64,000 nucleotides of DNA from Diphasiastrum complanatum (lineage: Eukaryota; Streptophyta; Lycopodiopsida; Lycopodiales; Lycopodiaceae), in contig CM055092.1 in assembly GCA_029204225.1 (NCBI GenBank), positions 83,758,026 through 83,822,025 of the forward strand, given 5' to 3'. The stretch's first letter is position 1. Each line of letters opens with the position of its first letter. A program made the position numbers and the translations under genes. Of this stretch, positions 25,501 through 39,200 are shown piece by piece. Under the pieces are notes generated by a model that was not told where the DNA came from, did not search any database, and saw nothing but the letters and a program-made list of their open reading frames with translations.

Positions 25501-27242
25501 TACAAGCCTTGTGTGCTGAAAATTTCAGTCTGAAATTGCATTACAAACTCAAAACCAACAAGCAAAGAATCAGGTTAGCCTCCAACAAAGCTTTTTTTGG
25601 AACCCTTCTTTCTTGCCAAAAAGTGTGAACGTATTATACACACACTGATAGGGCTGTTGCAACACCCTACAAATGGTAATATGCTGTCCAATTTTCAGCC
25701 TCGGAATGTGGTCTGATCATCACAAAAAAATTAGCGCCTTCTTCCACACCTGGAAACAAGCAAAAAGAAGCGGATCTTCACTTTGTAAAATCAGCAAGGG
25801 TGCTGATTTTTCAGCCAAATCAAAAGAATAGAAATTGCTTGTTGGGCGCCCTCTTGCAAAAGAGCAAATCTGAAAAATAGGGCAGCAACGGACCAACGGA
25901 AGTAGGATAAACCTACACGAATGTGGGCGACCTAAAAGAAGCCCCGAAGAAGATAATTAATGGCGCCTTCCTACAACCTAAAAAATCAGCAAACAACAAC
26001 CTGATTTTTGGGCGCCCTCCTATTATCTTCTTTGATGTGTGGCGCCCTCCTGCAAAACGGAAAAGAGTCAAAAAAACGGATCTTCACTCCAAAAAATCAG
26101 CAAAGGTGCTGAATTTTTGTGATCCCTAAGTGAAGACGATCTCTTTTGGTAGGGCGCCCTAAATCAAGCATAGAAGATCTATGGCTCTGATACCATGTAG
26201 AAAATCAAAGTGCCAAGATCCTTCTAACATTCAATCTCCATATACAAGAAGAAGAAAAAGAGGAAGAAGAAGAAGAAGCAGAGGGTTAGGCGCCCTCAAG
26301 GAGAGAGAAAGTAGTAGCAATGCTTGAAAGGGAATGAATTACAAATGAACAAAGAGTACATATAAATAGGCCTTCCAAGGGCCTAGACTCTTCCAAACCC
26401 TAAGTTTTAGAACCTTCCAAGACCCACTACTAATTATAGGGCACCCCCAAAAGTCAAGATAGGGTCCCTTAACATAATTAGACTTTACTTGGACCCACGA
26501 ATTACTACTGGACCAAAATTGGGTCCAACTCAACTAAAACTGACTTAACATGGTCTAAATAATAAACCTAACCCATGGTTACACAAGTCTCGACCTTTTG
26601 GGTCAAAGTAACCTATGGGAAACTAACATTATTGATTATTACTTCTAACACTGTCAAGGATAAAATTTCAAAACTAACCTCTAGCCTGTTCGTTACGATC
26701 ACAGATGGTTCCAGTGGGACAGAGATAGAGAACTGTAGAGCAATTGTACTTTGCTTTTTGCTTCGGGGGACCCCCCGGCTACAGTAGCAGGGGGGGCGCT
26801 CCCCCCCCTGCACCCCCCCGTAGATAAAAAATGGGGGTCCAAATGTGAGCCGATAAGGGCCCAATATTTAGCCCAAACTGTAGCATTAACATTTATTGAG
26901 AACCAGAGCAAATAACAACCAAATAGCTACTGAAAAATAAGATTTGTGCCCTATCTGCTGCACTTCTGGGAGGCAAAACGCTGGTTACACCATTGCTCCC
27001 CTAAAAATTTTCAACCATAAGCTATTATTCCAAAAAAAAAAAAAAAAAAATTTGCACGATTCTGAGTTCGAATCACGATTCGCAAAATCGCGGTTCGCGA
27101 ATCTCGATTTGCTGCAACTATGCCTTGAATAAATCAAGGCAAGGGGCCCACTTGGCCAAGTAGCTCACTCATATGGTTGACACCAATACTTTCCATGCAT
27201 GTACTTCAGGTGTTTGCCTCACAAGGGACCTGGAGGACCCAT

Positions 27243-27294
<52 letters not shown>

Positions 27295-30200
27295 GGATGC
27301 TTCTTTGTTTAATAATACCCTGCTTTGCTACTACACAACTGGATAACGACAGGCTTACCATCTTTCCAAGAATATAAGGTCCTAATTCAATACCCCCCTA
27401 TACTTGCACTATAAGGTTTTTTTTTTTTTAAGTTTTCCACTTGAAATTTAAAATAAGCTCTACTAAGAGTTTAAATTAAAGCCTAAAAGGAGGGAAATGA
27501 TTTGTTCCCACCCTTACAAAGCAAAAAATGACCTTCCAGGAAACCTCACTACATGACACTATAAATTATGCAGTCTCGACGAATGTTCCTCACAACATCT
27601 CGTGAAGAAGAGTTCTTTGCCTCTCTCCTCCAGCATTCGCGCCCTACCACTTCGCTACTCGTTGGAAGCTATCATATGGTAAGAGTCTTCTACTTCACTC
27701 CTTTGCAAGGATATCATCTTGTCTCACTTCTAGCAATCGGTTTAATGCATACTTGCTGTTTTTTGGTTTGATTATCATATAGAGCACATTTGATGAGGGA
27801 AGATATATGTGCTTGATGGATCGCTGTCCAGCGATGGACAGTCCATCATTTTGCTTTAATAAAAACAGATCCATCTGCCTTCACAAGCAGTGATGGACTC
27901 CTAAGCACTTTTTTCACCTTCAAAGTAGTGTTCTCTAATTCAGTTGCAGCGATGGACCAGTAATGGTCTTTATCAACTTTTTTCATTGGTATTCTTCTAT
28001 GAGGCAGCGATGCATAAGCCTTTCTATGAATCACTTATAGGCTTTAACAAAAACATGTGCATATGGCCGCTGTCCAACGATGGACAGTAGGTTCATAAAT
28101 GTACTTTCAATATGTCTTTAATCTCATTGATAAACCTCCTGTCCGGCAATGGACAGTAGGTCCTATTATTCATTTTGAATGAAGTTTTTTCCAGCATACA
28201 CTCTGCTGTTCCAGTGATGGACAGTAGAAAGCAGCATTAAGCTCTTCGTCTACCTCACAAATAGTTTGCTCATAACAAGGCCTAAGGGTTCTATTGCTAT
28301 ATGGACAGCATTCCACCTTTCGATTTAGCAATGAAATGATACTTCTATATGTCTTTGCAAGCAATCGGTTTATCTCATAAAAGAGTCTCATCATTTGAAT
28401 ACTAAACTATCATCGATGCTTTGTGATAATGTAGCATCTTGTTGTTACTACGGGCCTACTACCACTTACGTTTTGGTTCAAATTCGAACCAAGCAGTACT
28501 TAGCCTCTAAAAAGGTACGTCACCTATTGAAACACTTTAAAGCAAACAAACCCAAGTTGTCACAACAAATAGCTTAACCGACATCAACTAAACACCAAGT
28601 TAGGTAGTTAAGAGTTATGAAACACAAACCCATAGCCAATACATAGTATGTATGATTCTACCCTAGAAATTCTACAAAAAACAAAATTGTAACTGCCAAT
28701 CACAGTTGCATTGCGTTTCTAGAAATGCGTCCACAATTGCGTTCAGAAACGCGTTTCTGGATCACGTTTCTAAAATGGGTGAGCATTTCTCAAAAACGCT
28801 TTTTGTTTTTGTTGGCATATTAATATGGGTATCAAATTAAAACATTAATTAAGGGCAGTACATTTATGGTTGCCAAATGTTTCGAGTACAATGTGGTCCA
28901 ATTTAGGTGCATAAATCCATGTTGGATTCTGTCAAGGATAAAAACTCAGAATGGCTTGTCATGTTACTTTTGATATCTTTTTTGTCAATTCATTTAGAGC
29001 TACTATTGGGTCCAAAGAGGCCTATGATGCCAATTGGTTTAAACTTCCAAAGTACTCTCATTCCTGCTGGTTACCATTCTCAAGTTCAGCTACAACACAA
29101 CTGAGCTCGACATCAAGTTCAAAATCTAGTTCATTGACAGCTAGAGGCTGCTAGACCTAATGACAAGACCATAAGGGAGAAGCCCATTGATGTGATTGCT
29201 CATCAACCTTTGTTGCGGGAAACACTTGATGTGGCTGTTCATTCACAAGTTGCCATGACTGAATCAAATGTTCACAACATTGATTATGTTCAATAGGGAA
29301 GAGTTAGGATGTCTAGTAAGGGTTTATTGGCTTTTTCAGTTGTTTCGGCAGTTATGGCCTTATTTAGTTGCATTTGGAACCTCAAAAATTTGTTAATCGT
29401 TTAAATCCCATCTATACCATTGTCACAACATCTAAGATCCAAAGCATTTCTACAAAGGAGACCTTAAGTCTTGGGTCCCCCTCATGAAAGGCTGGAAACC
29501 TTAATCGGCAACTATGAATACCATTGATGGGTCCTCGTTTGGTAGCTTTTATTGATAGAGAAAGGCACAGTTTAGTACTAAGTATAACTTGCAAAGCAAT
29601 GCAATATCATGAATATCTATTTTTTTTTTCCAGCAATTCTGGATCCAGAAACGCGTCTCTAGAAACGTTTTTTTTCCCAAAAACGAGTTTCTCTGCATCT
29701 ATGCTGCCAATTACCCATGTGCACCTCTGAATGTTATGATAGCAGCTCTCACCAATCACACTAAAGAGCAAAGCTAACCAAAAAAGGTTCATATTTTCTC
29801 ATTCACTAAAAATTCAAGACTTAAGTAAATTGCCACACCAAAGTTTCAATTTACAAGAATGATGTGCTCCTTCAGTAGTAAGAACATATTATCAAGATGA
29901 CATTCACAACCATGCCCATAGTATTTTGTTACCAAATTGATAGATAGCTTCAAGATAGTCACTATAATGCATTAACCAGCAACAATGTGCCCATCAATTT
30001 CAAAGAATAAACATTACTAGTAACTAGTGGATTTAGACAACAATCTAACGAAGTTGTAACTTAAAGAATTGTTTCACTAGAAAGTTTCCCTATTTGCAAG
30101 CAAGAGAGCATGTAGAGTTTACATACCCTCTAACTTGTGATAGACTTTCCGGAATCTTCCCCCTAGAAAAATGAACCTGTGTTTCAAGAAAGAATTCAGC

Positions 30201-33200
30201 ATGAGAGTTTCTGGTGACAAATGATAATTTAGCCTGCATTCCCAAATGGGACAAGAAAGCAGCTTGATTGCATGGGGGGTCACCCAACAAGTGTCTATGT
30301 CAAAGATCTAGCCATAGTTTTCATCTGTCATCTCCAACAATCATGCTTGATAAAGTTTCTCCCTTAAGAGTAGATTATTACTTGAAAAGGCAGCACACAA
30401 ATATAGCCATGTCCATAGGCCATGGTTAATATCATCCCTTTAAAACAAAGGGACAAAAGGCAACATTGGTCATGATAAAGGAGACAAAGAAAAACTTCAA
30501 ATAAAAGTTAGGTGGACATGCATATGCAACTACGACAAACTCGATCAAGATGAAAGCGAGTGAAAAAGCATTTTGTCCATAAGAAGGCTCAATCATGATG
30601 AAAGCTAGTCAAAGAGAGAAGACGTTCATAAGTGTAGACTCTCAAGGATATCAACAAATTCAAAAAATCTCCCAGCTTACACAAAAGTCTTACAATAAAG
30701 CAAAAACAAAGAAAAGTTGTCACCTGATCAGTTGTCAGGACGGGTTGTCCTTCCACTCGATTGAGCTTGTATTTGTATACTGTATGACCAGATATACCTT
30801 TCTCAGCCCAATAACTACCCACCTGGCAATAACATAACATTTACTAGAATCAATTTTTTGAAGTGACGACAACGATGGTTGAATGGTTTGTTGTGAGAAA
30901 TTGCCATATAGAAGCTGCTTATTACCTTATAGACCCCGTCATAAGTGTACACCCTACCCGAGTAGCTGTGAGAAGATGCATGTCCACGAATTACCCTAAC
31001 AGGATTGCCCTCATCAATGCTATTCTGTCATTTGCAAAGAAGAGTTTATTAGGCAATTAAGGGTTATCTGGCAGCCAGAATATTGCAACGTACATACTAA
31101 AGTCGCCCCAAGTTTGCAAGTGTAAATCTCTTTTCAAGTATAATTAATAGAATCATTATTCATCATGATAATGTACTATACACACCCATAAGAGAGAGAG
31201 AGAGGGATGGAGAAGGAGAACATGAACTACTATTTACTACATTCTCTTCAGCAAAAATGATAGGAAAGAGATAAGCTATGATGGTGTCCATTTGAACATC
31301 TGGTTCGTAGAACTTGAATTTCTTTTACACCTATAACAAGACCAAACCTTTAACAAACTTATATGACTTGGGCACTTGGGCACATTTAACATTCATTATT
31401 CAAGTCAAAATTTTCAGTAATATAAATGAGTAATTGTGTGGTATACAAGAACCTAAATAATGAGATTATTTATCTAAAGGCAGCTATCGATTGACACTAG
31501 AGATATTAGCTTGCTAATGCAAGCACCACAATTGATGACTTTTGAGAAGCCATCACAGACGTACATATCACATTTCATCCGATACATCCCCTTTGATCCA
31601 ATATCTATGATTTGCAAAAGTTAACCAATAACTCTCAAGGCCCACTTCCATGAGAGTCTTATTTCTTGCACCTTCGTGGCCGGTTGCTCACACCTCACAA
31701 TCCATTTCAAGACAAGTGAGACTTTCCTAGATCTTCAAGGAGTTTATCTTGATAAATCTCCATAACCCTTACGAGGGTTTGCCAACACATTTTCACTCAG
31801 ATCAAAACAGAACTTTTTCCTCAACAAAGAGGTACACAACAGCTGCCTTCTCTTTGTGTTCTTGCTTCCACAATAGTAAAGTTTTCTCTCTTTTGCAGCC
31901 TTCATTATTGTCTTCACTATTATTAGCACTCTTAATATCCTTTCCACTTCACATATAATGTCGCATCACTAGATAATGTTCCTCGTTTTCTTTCTTGATC
32001 AGTTAAAGATGCTATTATGCCCTCAAGCATTTGATTTGAAAGATTACCAAGTATGTACTATGAAGATCACCACCTTATTGTATTCAACTGGCATGTGATG
32101 AAGTACATAGCCATAACACTGACTTTGGGCACTCTAGCATCAATATTTGCTAGCTGATTCATCAAAGAACTCAAGTGACTTACATGATTAGCCAAGCTCT
32201 TACCATCTAATGTCCAGCCTAAGAAGTGGTCTCAAAAGAATTTTTGCATTTTTCACTTTGGTTACAAACCCAATTTCAAGTGACTTTAGACATTCTTTGA
32301 TTTTTGGTTTAGGTGCAGCAAATGATGAATTTGGGAATCAGCAAGCCTCAATTAGCATAAGCAACAGCCTTTCAATCCAGAATATCCACTTAATAGACTA
32401 TCAGGATTAGTTATACAAATTAGAAACATTGGCTACTCCCCACAAAATTTTCTCGATAATTACAAGAAAAGGCACAGGCCAATATACTATCTTGAAATCT
32501 ACCCAATTTTACTTGACAAAATTACTTGAAATTGCGGCGCTCTCATTGTGGTATTCATCTGAATCCATTACCAATTACAGGGTGCATGCTTCCTGCCTGT
32601 TTTTTATCTTTTGCGGTTAAAAAATAAGGCAAAAACTTTGACCAAGGACTGAATCTTACTTTTAATTGAAGGGACTACTCCTTTCACTTGAATACATTGC
32701 CTCTACAAGAGACTTTGACTTTCTGTATTGGGGAATAGTCTTTTTAGTGACCAATCCTTTCACTTCAATACCTAGTCTTCATATGAGACTTTGACTTTTT
32801 TTATTGGGAAATGATCTTTTTAGTGACCTTTGCACCTAGCAAAACGGTCATAAAATTATGGCGAGGTTGTCAGGCCGAGCCATAATTGAACAACCATTGA
32901 AAATCATCTCTTGGAGGAGGAACTCCTTGCTGTCATGTAGTATAGCAGTTTTGGAGTCTGCTCCAACTTGAGACCATGGAGAAAACCGTAAAGGTCACTA
33001 GAAGATCTTTCCCGAGCATAGAGGATGGTGAGGAAGACCTCTTTTTATGGCTAGATTTCTTTTACGAGTCGCACTTATACATCTTCATGAGTCATAATGT
33101 CTCTCAAATTTTTTTACGAGCACAATGTTGTTGTGGAAATTTCTTTATGGACTTTAGATTTCATAATATGCCAAAAAAAATACATGGTCACTATCAAATT

Positions 33201-36200
33201 CTACAATATGCAAAATAAGCAAGGTGCAGCACTTTCAAGGTTAATAACGTAAGGTTTAATGTTGAATGGGTTCAAGGACTCCACCAAATGCAGCCTTGAC
33301 ACACAATTTTTTGAGGAAGTGCCACCTTTGCAGGATTTAATCATGTTCAAGAACATGAAAGAATATTTCCAGCAAAACCTTTACTCAAGGGTTTTCTTGT
33401 GCACACACACTCTTAACGAATTCCCTGGACGTACGAATCCTTTAAGTTCCAAAGTTGCAACGAAACGCGTTTCGCTGGGTTCACGTTTTACGAACCGCGA
33501 TTCTCCGAAACGCGTTTCGCAGCCTAGAATCATGCAAAAATTAAAAAATCAAAAAAAAAAATTGGAAAAATAGCGCTAAAATTTTTTCAGGGGAGCAATG
33601 GTCAAACCAACGTTTTGCCTCCTAGAAGTGCAATAGATAGGGCACAAACAGATCTTATTTTCAGTAGATATTTGGTTGTTATTTGCTCTGGTTCTCAGTA
33701 ATTGTTAATGCTACAGTTTAAGCTATCAACTCTATGGACGATGATCACTTTTGCAATCATTTCACTGGAGATGTGAGTGCAATGTGCATACAGTTTGGGG
33801 GGGGGGGGGGGGGCATAAATATTGGGCCCTTATCCGTGTGCATTTGGACCCCATTTTTATCTTAGGGGGGTTGCAGGGGGGGCAGCCCCCCGCGCCCCCC
33901 AGTAGCAAAAAGCGAGGTACAATTGCTCTATGGTTCTCTATCTCTATCCCACTAGAACCATTTGTGATCGTAACAAACAGGCTAGAGGTGAAACATGGAT
34001 TAATAAACCTAAGCTTGACCGAATTGTATCATAAATGCTCGGCAATATACATAAAAATAATGACCTTAATTTAGGCTTTCATTTGATACCCATATTGCCC
34101 AAAAAAAAAAAACATGTTTTTGTGTGTTTCTACTAAAAATCCGAAACGCGATTCCGGACCGCGTTTCGGAATCGGAGTGCAACTATGCCTTTAACATTTT
34201 ACGCCCTTTTCCCACACTTTCTAGGCCGCACATGGGCTTTAATATTATTGTCGGCTCGCATTTTGTTACTGCTCCACGCTACTTGGCAATTTCCATGGTT
34301 CCTCCATCATGGGCTAACATTTGAGTTCCGAGCACCTCTTTTCACATTTTTTCTGCTTAAACATGGCTCCACGCGCCTCCACTATCAAATTCTACGCTGT
34401 TCTCCTTCATCATGGCTGTTGTGGGCTGGCGCACACCCTTCTGCGCTGGTTTGGAGAAAGTTTCAATCCTCTTTACACCGTGCGGATGAGAAAGCATTTG
34501 AAGCATCTTCTTTGCAAGCTCATCACCTTGCTGATTTTTCACAATTTAGAGCTCTATATGGAAATCCATTTACAGCCATGCTCACAAAACAAACATCCTA
34601 CATTCATAACATTTTTATGATGAATACACTTATAATCGAGATGGATAGAAGATGCACTAGAAATAACTTAAGAATCAAGATCGTGTCCCCTCACATTTGG
34701 TCCATGGAGCTTTAAGTCCTGCACTTACGATGGAACTGGACCTTAAATAAACTGACAAGAGGCCCATTCAACTGTGTTATTTAATGAGTACATATCACAG
34801 TTGCAGAGCTGCAAACACATTCCGAAACGCTATTTTTTTTCATAAAAATTAAAAGAAACACTTAATACATCAAAAACCTAAATAGCAGCTGGAAAGAAAT
34901 TCAGACTGCCTAAAAAAATTCACAATGTGAGGAGACCAAAACAAACAGTTAAAATCTGGTTTTTCGGGGAAAAACAAAAAAAAAAGCAAATAAAAAAAAA
35001 TCTAATGCACGTTTTGGCAAACCCTAATGGGGTTTTACGGATCACGTTCCAAAATATGTGCATTTTGGTCACATCACATGATTTGTACCATATATCTACT
35101 TACTCGTTTTCTTATTGGCAACAAATATCAACATAAGATGTAATAGAAGTGTGAAACTCTTTAGATCAAGTAAACACTCACACAATAACAATAATCCATT
35201 ATGAATCTCAAGTTTTGCTTACATGTTGATAGCTTGTATGTTGTAGTACATTCAACTCTAATTTGAACTTTGTAAAAACCATTCTTGAATGAGGTATATA
35301 GGAAGCTAACCCACAAGCAGAAGACCCTAGTTATACGTTCTTTGCATTCCATTATATATGCTCATGACAAGAAGACCAAGGGAATTCTAATGTAAAAAGA
35401 AAATAGAAAGAAGCAATTTGTTCAAAAAAATATCAAGGCTTGAAATATATTGAATATCTCCAAAATCATAATGAAAAAACATCTTGAACATTACCTATAA
35501 CCCTTGCAAGGATGGATAGTATTCTTGCAATTTAAACTTAAATGCCCACAAAAAAAGCTTCATAATGGAAGTTATTAAAACCTAAATATCCCAAGATTTA
35601 AGCCTTATCTTTTCTCGTTATTAATTGAAAATCAAACGCATCAAAACTTAAGTTCTAAGACCATGCAGGTAGAAACAAAACTGAGCAAGAAAATAGAACA
35701 CTTACCTTCAATGCTAAATTTCCACGACTCATTTCTTGGTCTTTGATTTGGCGTCTATTACCAGTGAGATCGTTGCCTCCTTGACCAGTATAGATTACAT
35801 CCTCACTGTTATCCACATCATCCTCGTAACCTCCTGACATCACTATGGAAACCGCAACCTGCAAAGTTTGAAGGCATTAGGCATCTTAGATATATTAACA
35901 ATTGGTTGTGTCTTGTGCATTCTTAATCCAAGGAAATATTTTTTCCCTATTATATTGGTGCGGCCAACGTGAAAGGGGACTATAGGATGATCATCTCAAA
36001 ATTAGGAATTCCATGTCTTATTGGACCAAGTCTCATTTAGGTAACCACTCATTATAACTTTGTTTTAATAGATATTTATGTTTTACTATGAATCAAAGCA
36101 TTTTGAAAATTAATGCATTATTACTTCATCTCATGTAGTAATGATAGAGTAACTTTTGTGCATCTCACCTACTAAGTGTCAATCTGCAAGAAGACACAAG

Positions 36201-39200
36201 TTGAAAAAGCAAGCATATTTTTAACTTGAACATTGGCTTTTAACATTGCCAATGCACTTGTATTGTGGCATCGAGGTGGAAAATTGTCATTGCATATTTG
36301 CTAAAATAGGCTACAAATCCTATCTAGTGTCAATTGTGGTTGTTGATTTAGGATAATGTCACCATGGGACTTATTTTCAGATCTGTTGTTGTTTATGGAG
36401 TAAAACCTTGTAATTTAAGGAAATTTGGAAATGGATATGTCAAGCAAGTTACCACTTCTCACATTAACTAGAAATAATCACACAAATTCTTTTCAAGATT
36501 CTCTAGATGATGCATTTATAATGAAATGTCGCAAATTATAAAAGCAAAGCAAACTAAAGATTTCTTACAATAGCATGTCGTGTGAATTATCTAATATAGC
36601 TACTTCCATACCATTTTTACTAACAAGTTAGTGACATCAATAAAAAGCCAATGATGGATAACATGCTAGTGGCAAACAAAAAAGACCAAAGATTGCTCTA
36701 CTCTTAAAACAAAATCCAAAATTCAATGGTCACAATGGCATTAAAAGTTGCACCAAACAAAAATCTAGTTCAAGTTGCGTGCATGCTACACTTCTATGAG
36801 CAAGTGAATCATTGAAATAATCTTATTAAAACTTGAACAAAAAAAAAAGAAAACCAGAATGGTAATATATATGGTTCCATTGAGACTAAAGATTTCGCTT
36901 TGTTAACAAAGCTTGCAAATCTTCTAACTTGTCCACATCAAGGATCTAGCATATCAACATTTAAGAGTATAGAAAGACCTTTGTGTGAAAGAATCACGAA
37001 GAACATGATAGACTAGTTTATACGCTTACTTGAAGCTTATAGCATCACTATTGTATGTTTGTTTTGTTATGACGGTTCATGCCATAACTGCAATTGTCAT
37101 CATTCGTACTCATTTATTACGGATTATAAAGTGAAGCAACCACAAAGCAGGTGACCATGCAATTTCAATCGTTTGTAAAAAACACCAATAATAGTAGCAT
37201 TTCATTTCTCTGAGTTCATATAATACTCTAACCAAAATACAATTATCTATGACCTTGACTAGAAGAACTTTGTCTTACTTTCTTATTCTTTCCAACTTCT
37301 ATGCTATCGATACCATTGAGCCAATGTTTGTGGAGACCAATTGCAACCATCTCAGCACGTGAAAAGAAATGATCTCCAACATGAATACCTAAGTGAACAA
37401 ATCAGCAAAATGAAAAATTTGAAATTCATTGAACGTTGGCTAAAAGCTACTCTACTATGGTAAATGACTACAACTTATGGAAAAAAATAACAACTACAAA
37501 TTAAGGTTGCCAAATAATGTTGTATGGTACAATCCTGCAAAATTATAAAACCAAAACCATCTAATTGTCATCAATTGAAATTCATTCATCACATAGCTCG
37601 AAAAGCTTACCAGGAAGTTCACCAACTTGCTTGGGGAAAAGGATTGCCTTCATCTTGATCATCTGGGATATGTACATTACAACTTAACTCTTAGAACGAT
37701 AACCAAAATTTCTACTACCAATTACAAAAATCTCATAAGCATAAGCACTTTGATATATTCCCTTTTGAGCAACGCATAGGGAAGCTACAACTTGGAAAAG
37801 AGTTTTATTGTTAGTATGTTATAAGCTCTATTGCGATTTGTCGAGTTTTAAATAGAACCCCACTTAGTTGTCAATCATAAAGTGCAAATGTGCTATTATT
37901 CTCCTTTACGATCAAGCATCAAGTCAAAGTTAGCATAGTTCATAGTAGCTTGTTCACATAAGTAGTTGTAACAAAAAGGCATTTTGTTCTAAACATCCTC
38001 GAAATCATCTGTGCTCAACTGAATATGTCACCAAATATCACAAATTGAAAGATAATTTGTCATAATCTTTCTTCTTGAAACACTACCTTTGCAATAATTG
38101 CAAGTCTCTTTTGCTTTTGATACAAATATTCCAACAAGATTTATTCTAGCAAGCTACTCCAATAATGATTTCAGTTGAATAATTTGAACAAATCCAACAG
38201 GTCTGCATAAAAATCTATGTCTGCTCTTATTGTAGTTTGGCTCATTTTTTTTGGGAGGCAGAGAGCAAATATGAATATAATTATATGTGTGCAATATGAT
38301 GTACTTTCTCTTTCTTTGATTTTCCCCAATATTTCTTTTGCTCTTCCTCCAAATTTAAGGGAACTGTATAAAAGGGCAGGCATATCACTTTATCAACAAT
38401 GGGCTGTTACACAATTACAATCATGAGCTTTTGCAAATACTTATCACTCTTAATGCTAGTTTGGCCCCAAACTCATGGATGATAATTAAGGATAATGGAA
38501 ATCTTGTGAAAGACAACTTAATGGCCTATTGTAGAGATAAATTGTCAATAATTTGGAAATAACAACATGGATAAATAAGCTAATTCAGCATAGCCTATAA
38601 ACAATTATTGACTTGAGCTCCCAAAAACTCTTCTATGAAGGCCTATGGACTCGTGCTGCCAAGGACCAATTTACTATTGTGAATAAATCGAGAAAGTGTT
38701 TATAAGATCATGCAAAAGTTTCTCGTGAAAGTCAAATGATTATCAATCCCCAAACTAGTATATCAAGAACAATCAATGAGCAATGGATTGGTTTGCATGC
38801 CCTCCTGATAGGAACATTGCCTTCGAGTTCCCTCTCGAAGTTTATAATCTCTATAATTATCAAATTGTGATTAAGAGGAGACTATGCCTATTGAAACTTA
38901 CTAAAGTCCTCTTAAAGGTAGGGCAAGAGGCTCCTTCCCTATGTTTGGCAAAGTGTGCGGTGGAGAGATCAACAGGCAATATGAAGAAAGTGTGGTTTGT
39001 GTATGCTTGCATAGACAACTCGAAGGTAAAGAACGACACTCATCATCAAACCAAGGAGGTTGTGTGGGACACGGTGATGTGGGTGTACGTTGGTGAGGTT
39101 TTGATGGGAAGAATAGTGAGGCAACAATGCGAAGTGAGGCAATGAGGAAATCTGCCTATGGACAATGGTGCATTAGTGAGGTAAGGGCCTCCTGGTACGT

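Larger units (their letters stand above)
22927..26650 (-). mobile_element. Complete non-autonomous LTR retrotransposon
   Basis: Two near-identical LTRs (454 and 455 bases) in direct orientation bound a 2.8-kb interior. Flanking CTGTC at 22922-22926 and 26651-26655 is a 5-bp target duplication. The homologous uninterrupted site at about 28929-28940 reads ttctgtcaagga, which confirms the insertion point. A tRNA-iMet primer site and a polypurine tract are in place on the minus strand. The interior has a gag-like piece but no recognisable protease, integrase or RT, so it must have moved with enzymes from another copia element. It lies in sense orientation in an SUVH4-like intron. Confidence 0.9.
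22717..27126. mobile_element. TIR element copy II, split by an LTR retrotransposon
   Basis: Left end catagatgcattgcgattc, right end gaatctcgatttgctgcaac followed by tatgcctt, an imperfect inverted pair. Both ends are rich in gcgattc and aaaatcgc strings. Internal DNA, about 690 bases once the insertion is removed, is shared with copy III (atgggtatcac...gtccaattcaggtgcat) and, inverted, with copy IV (the 26656-27050 part). It contains a G/C-run hairpin region at 26765-26825. No transposase. Split at 22926/26651 by the LTR element. Confidence 0.75.
31191..35705 (-). other. SUVH4-like intron, mostly unassigned
   Basis: Contains a short GA run (31191-31204), the direct repeat at 32650-32830, TIR copy IV and the partial copy at 34797-35060. 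Several open frames (for example 31749-31958, 34185-34715) have no recognisable motif; the latter overlaps the end of TIR copy IV. Confidence 0.5.

Noticed and set aside
34185-34715. 176-codon plus-strand frame in a SUVH4-like intron
   Set aside because: Composition unlike a conserved protein, no motif, and it overlaps the end of TIR copy IV.
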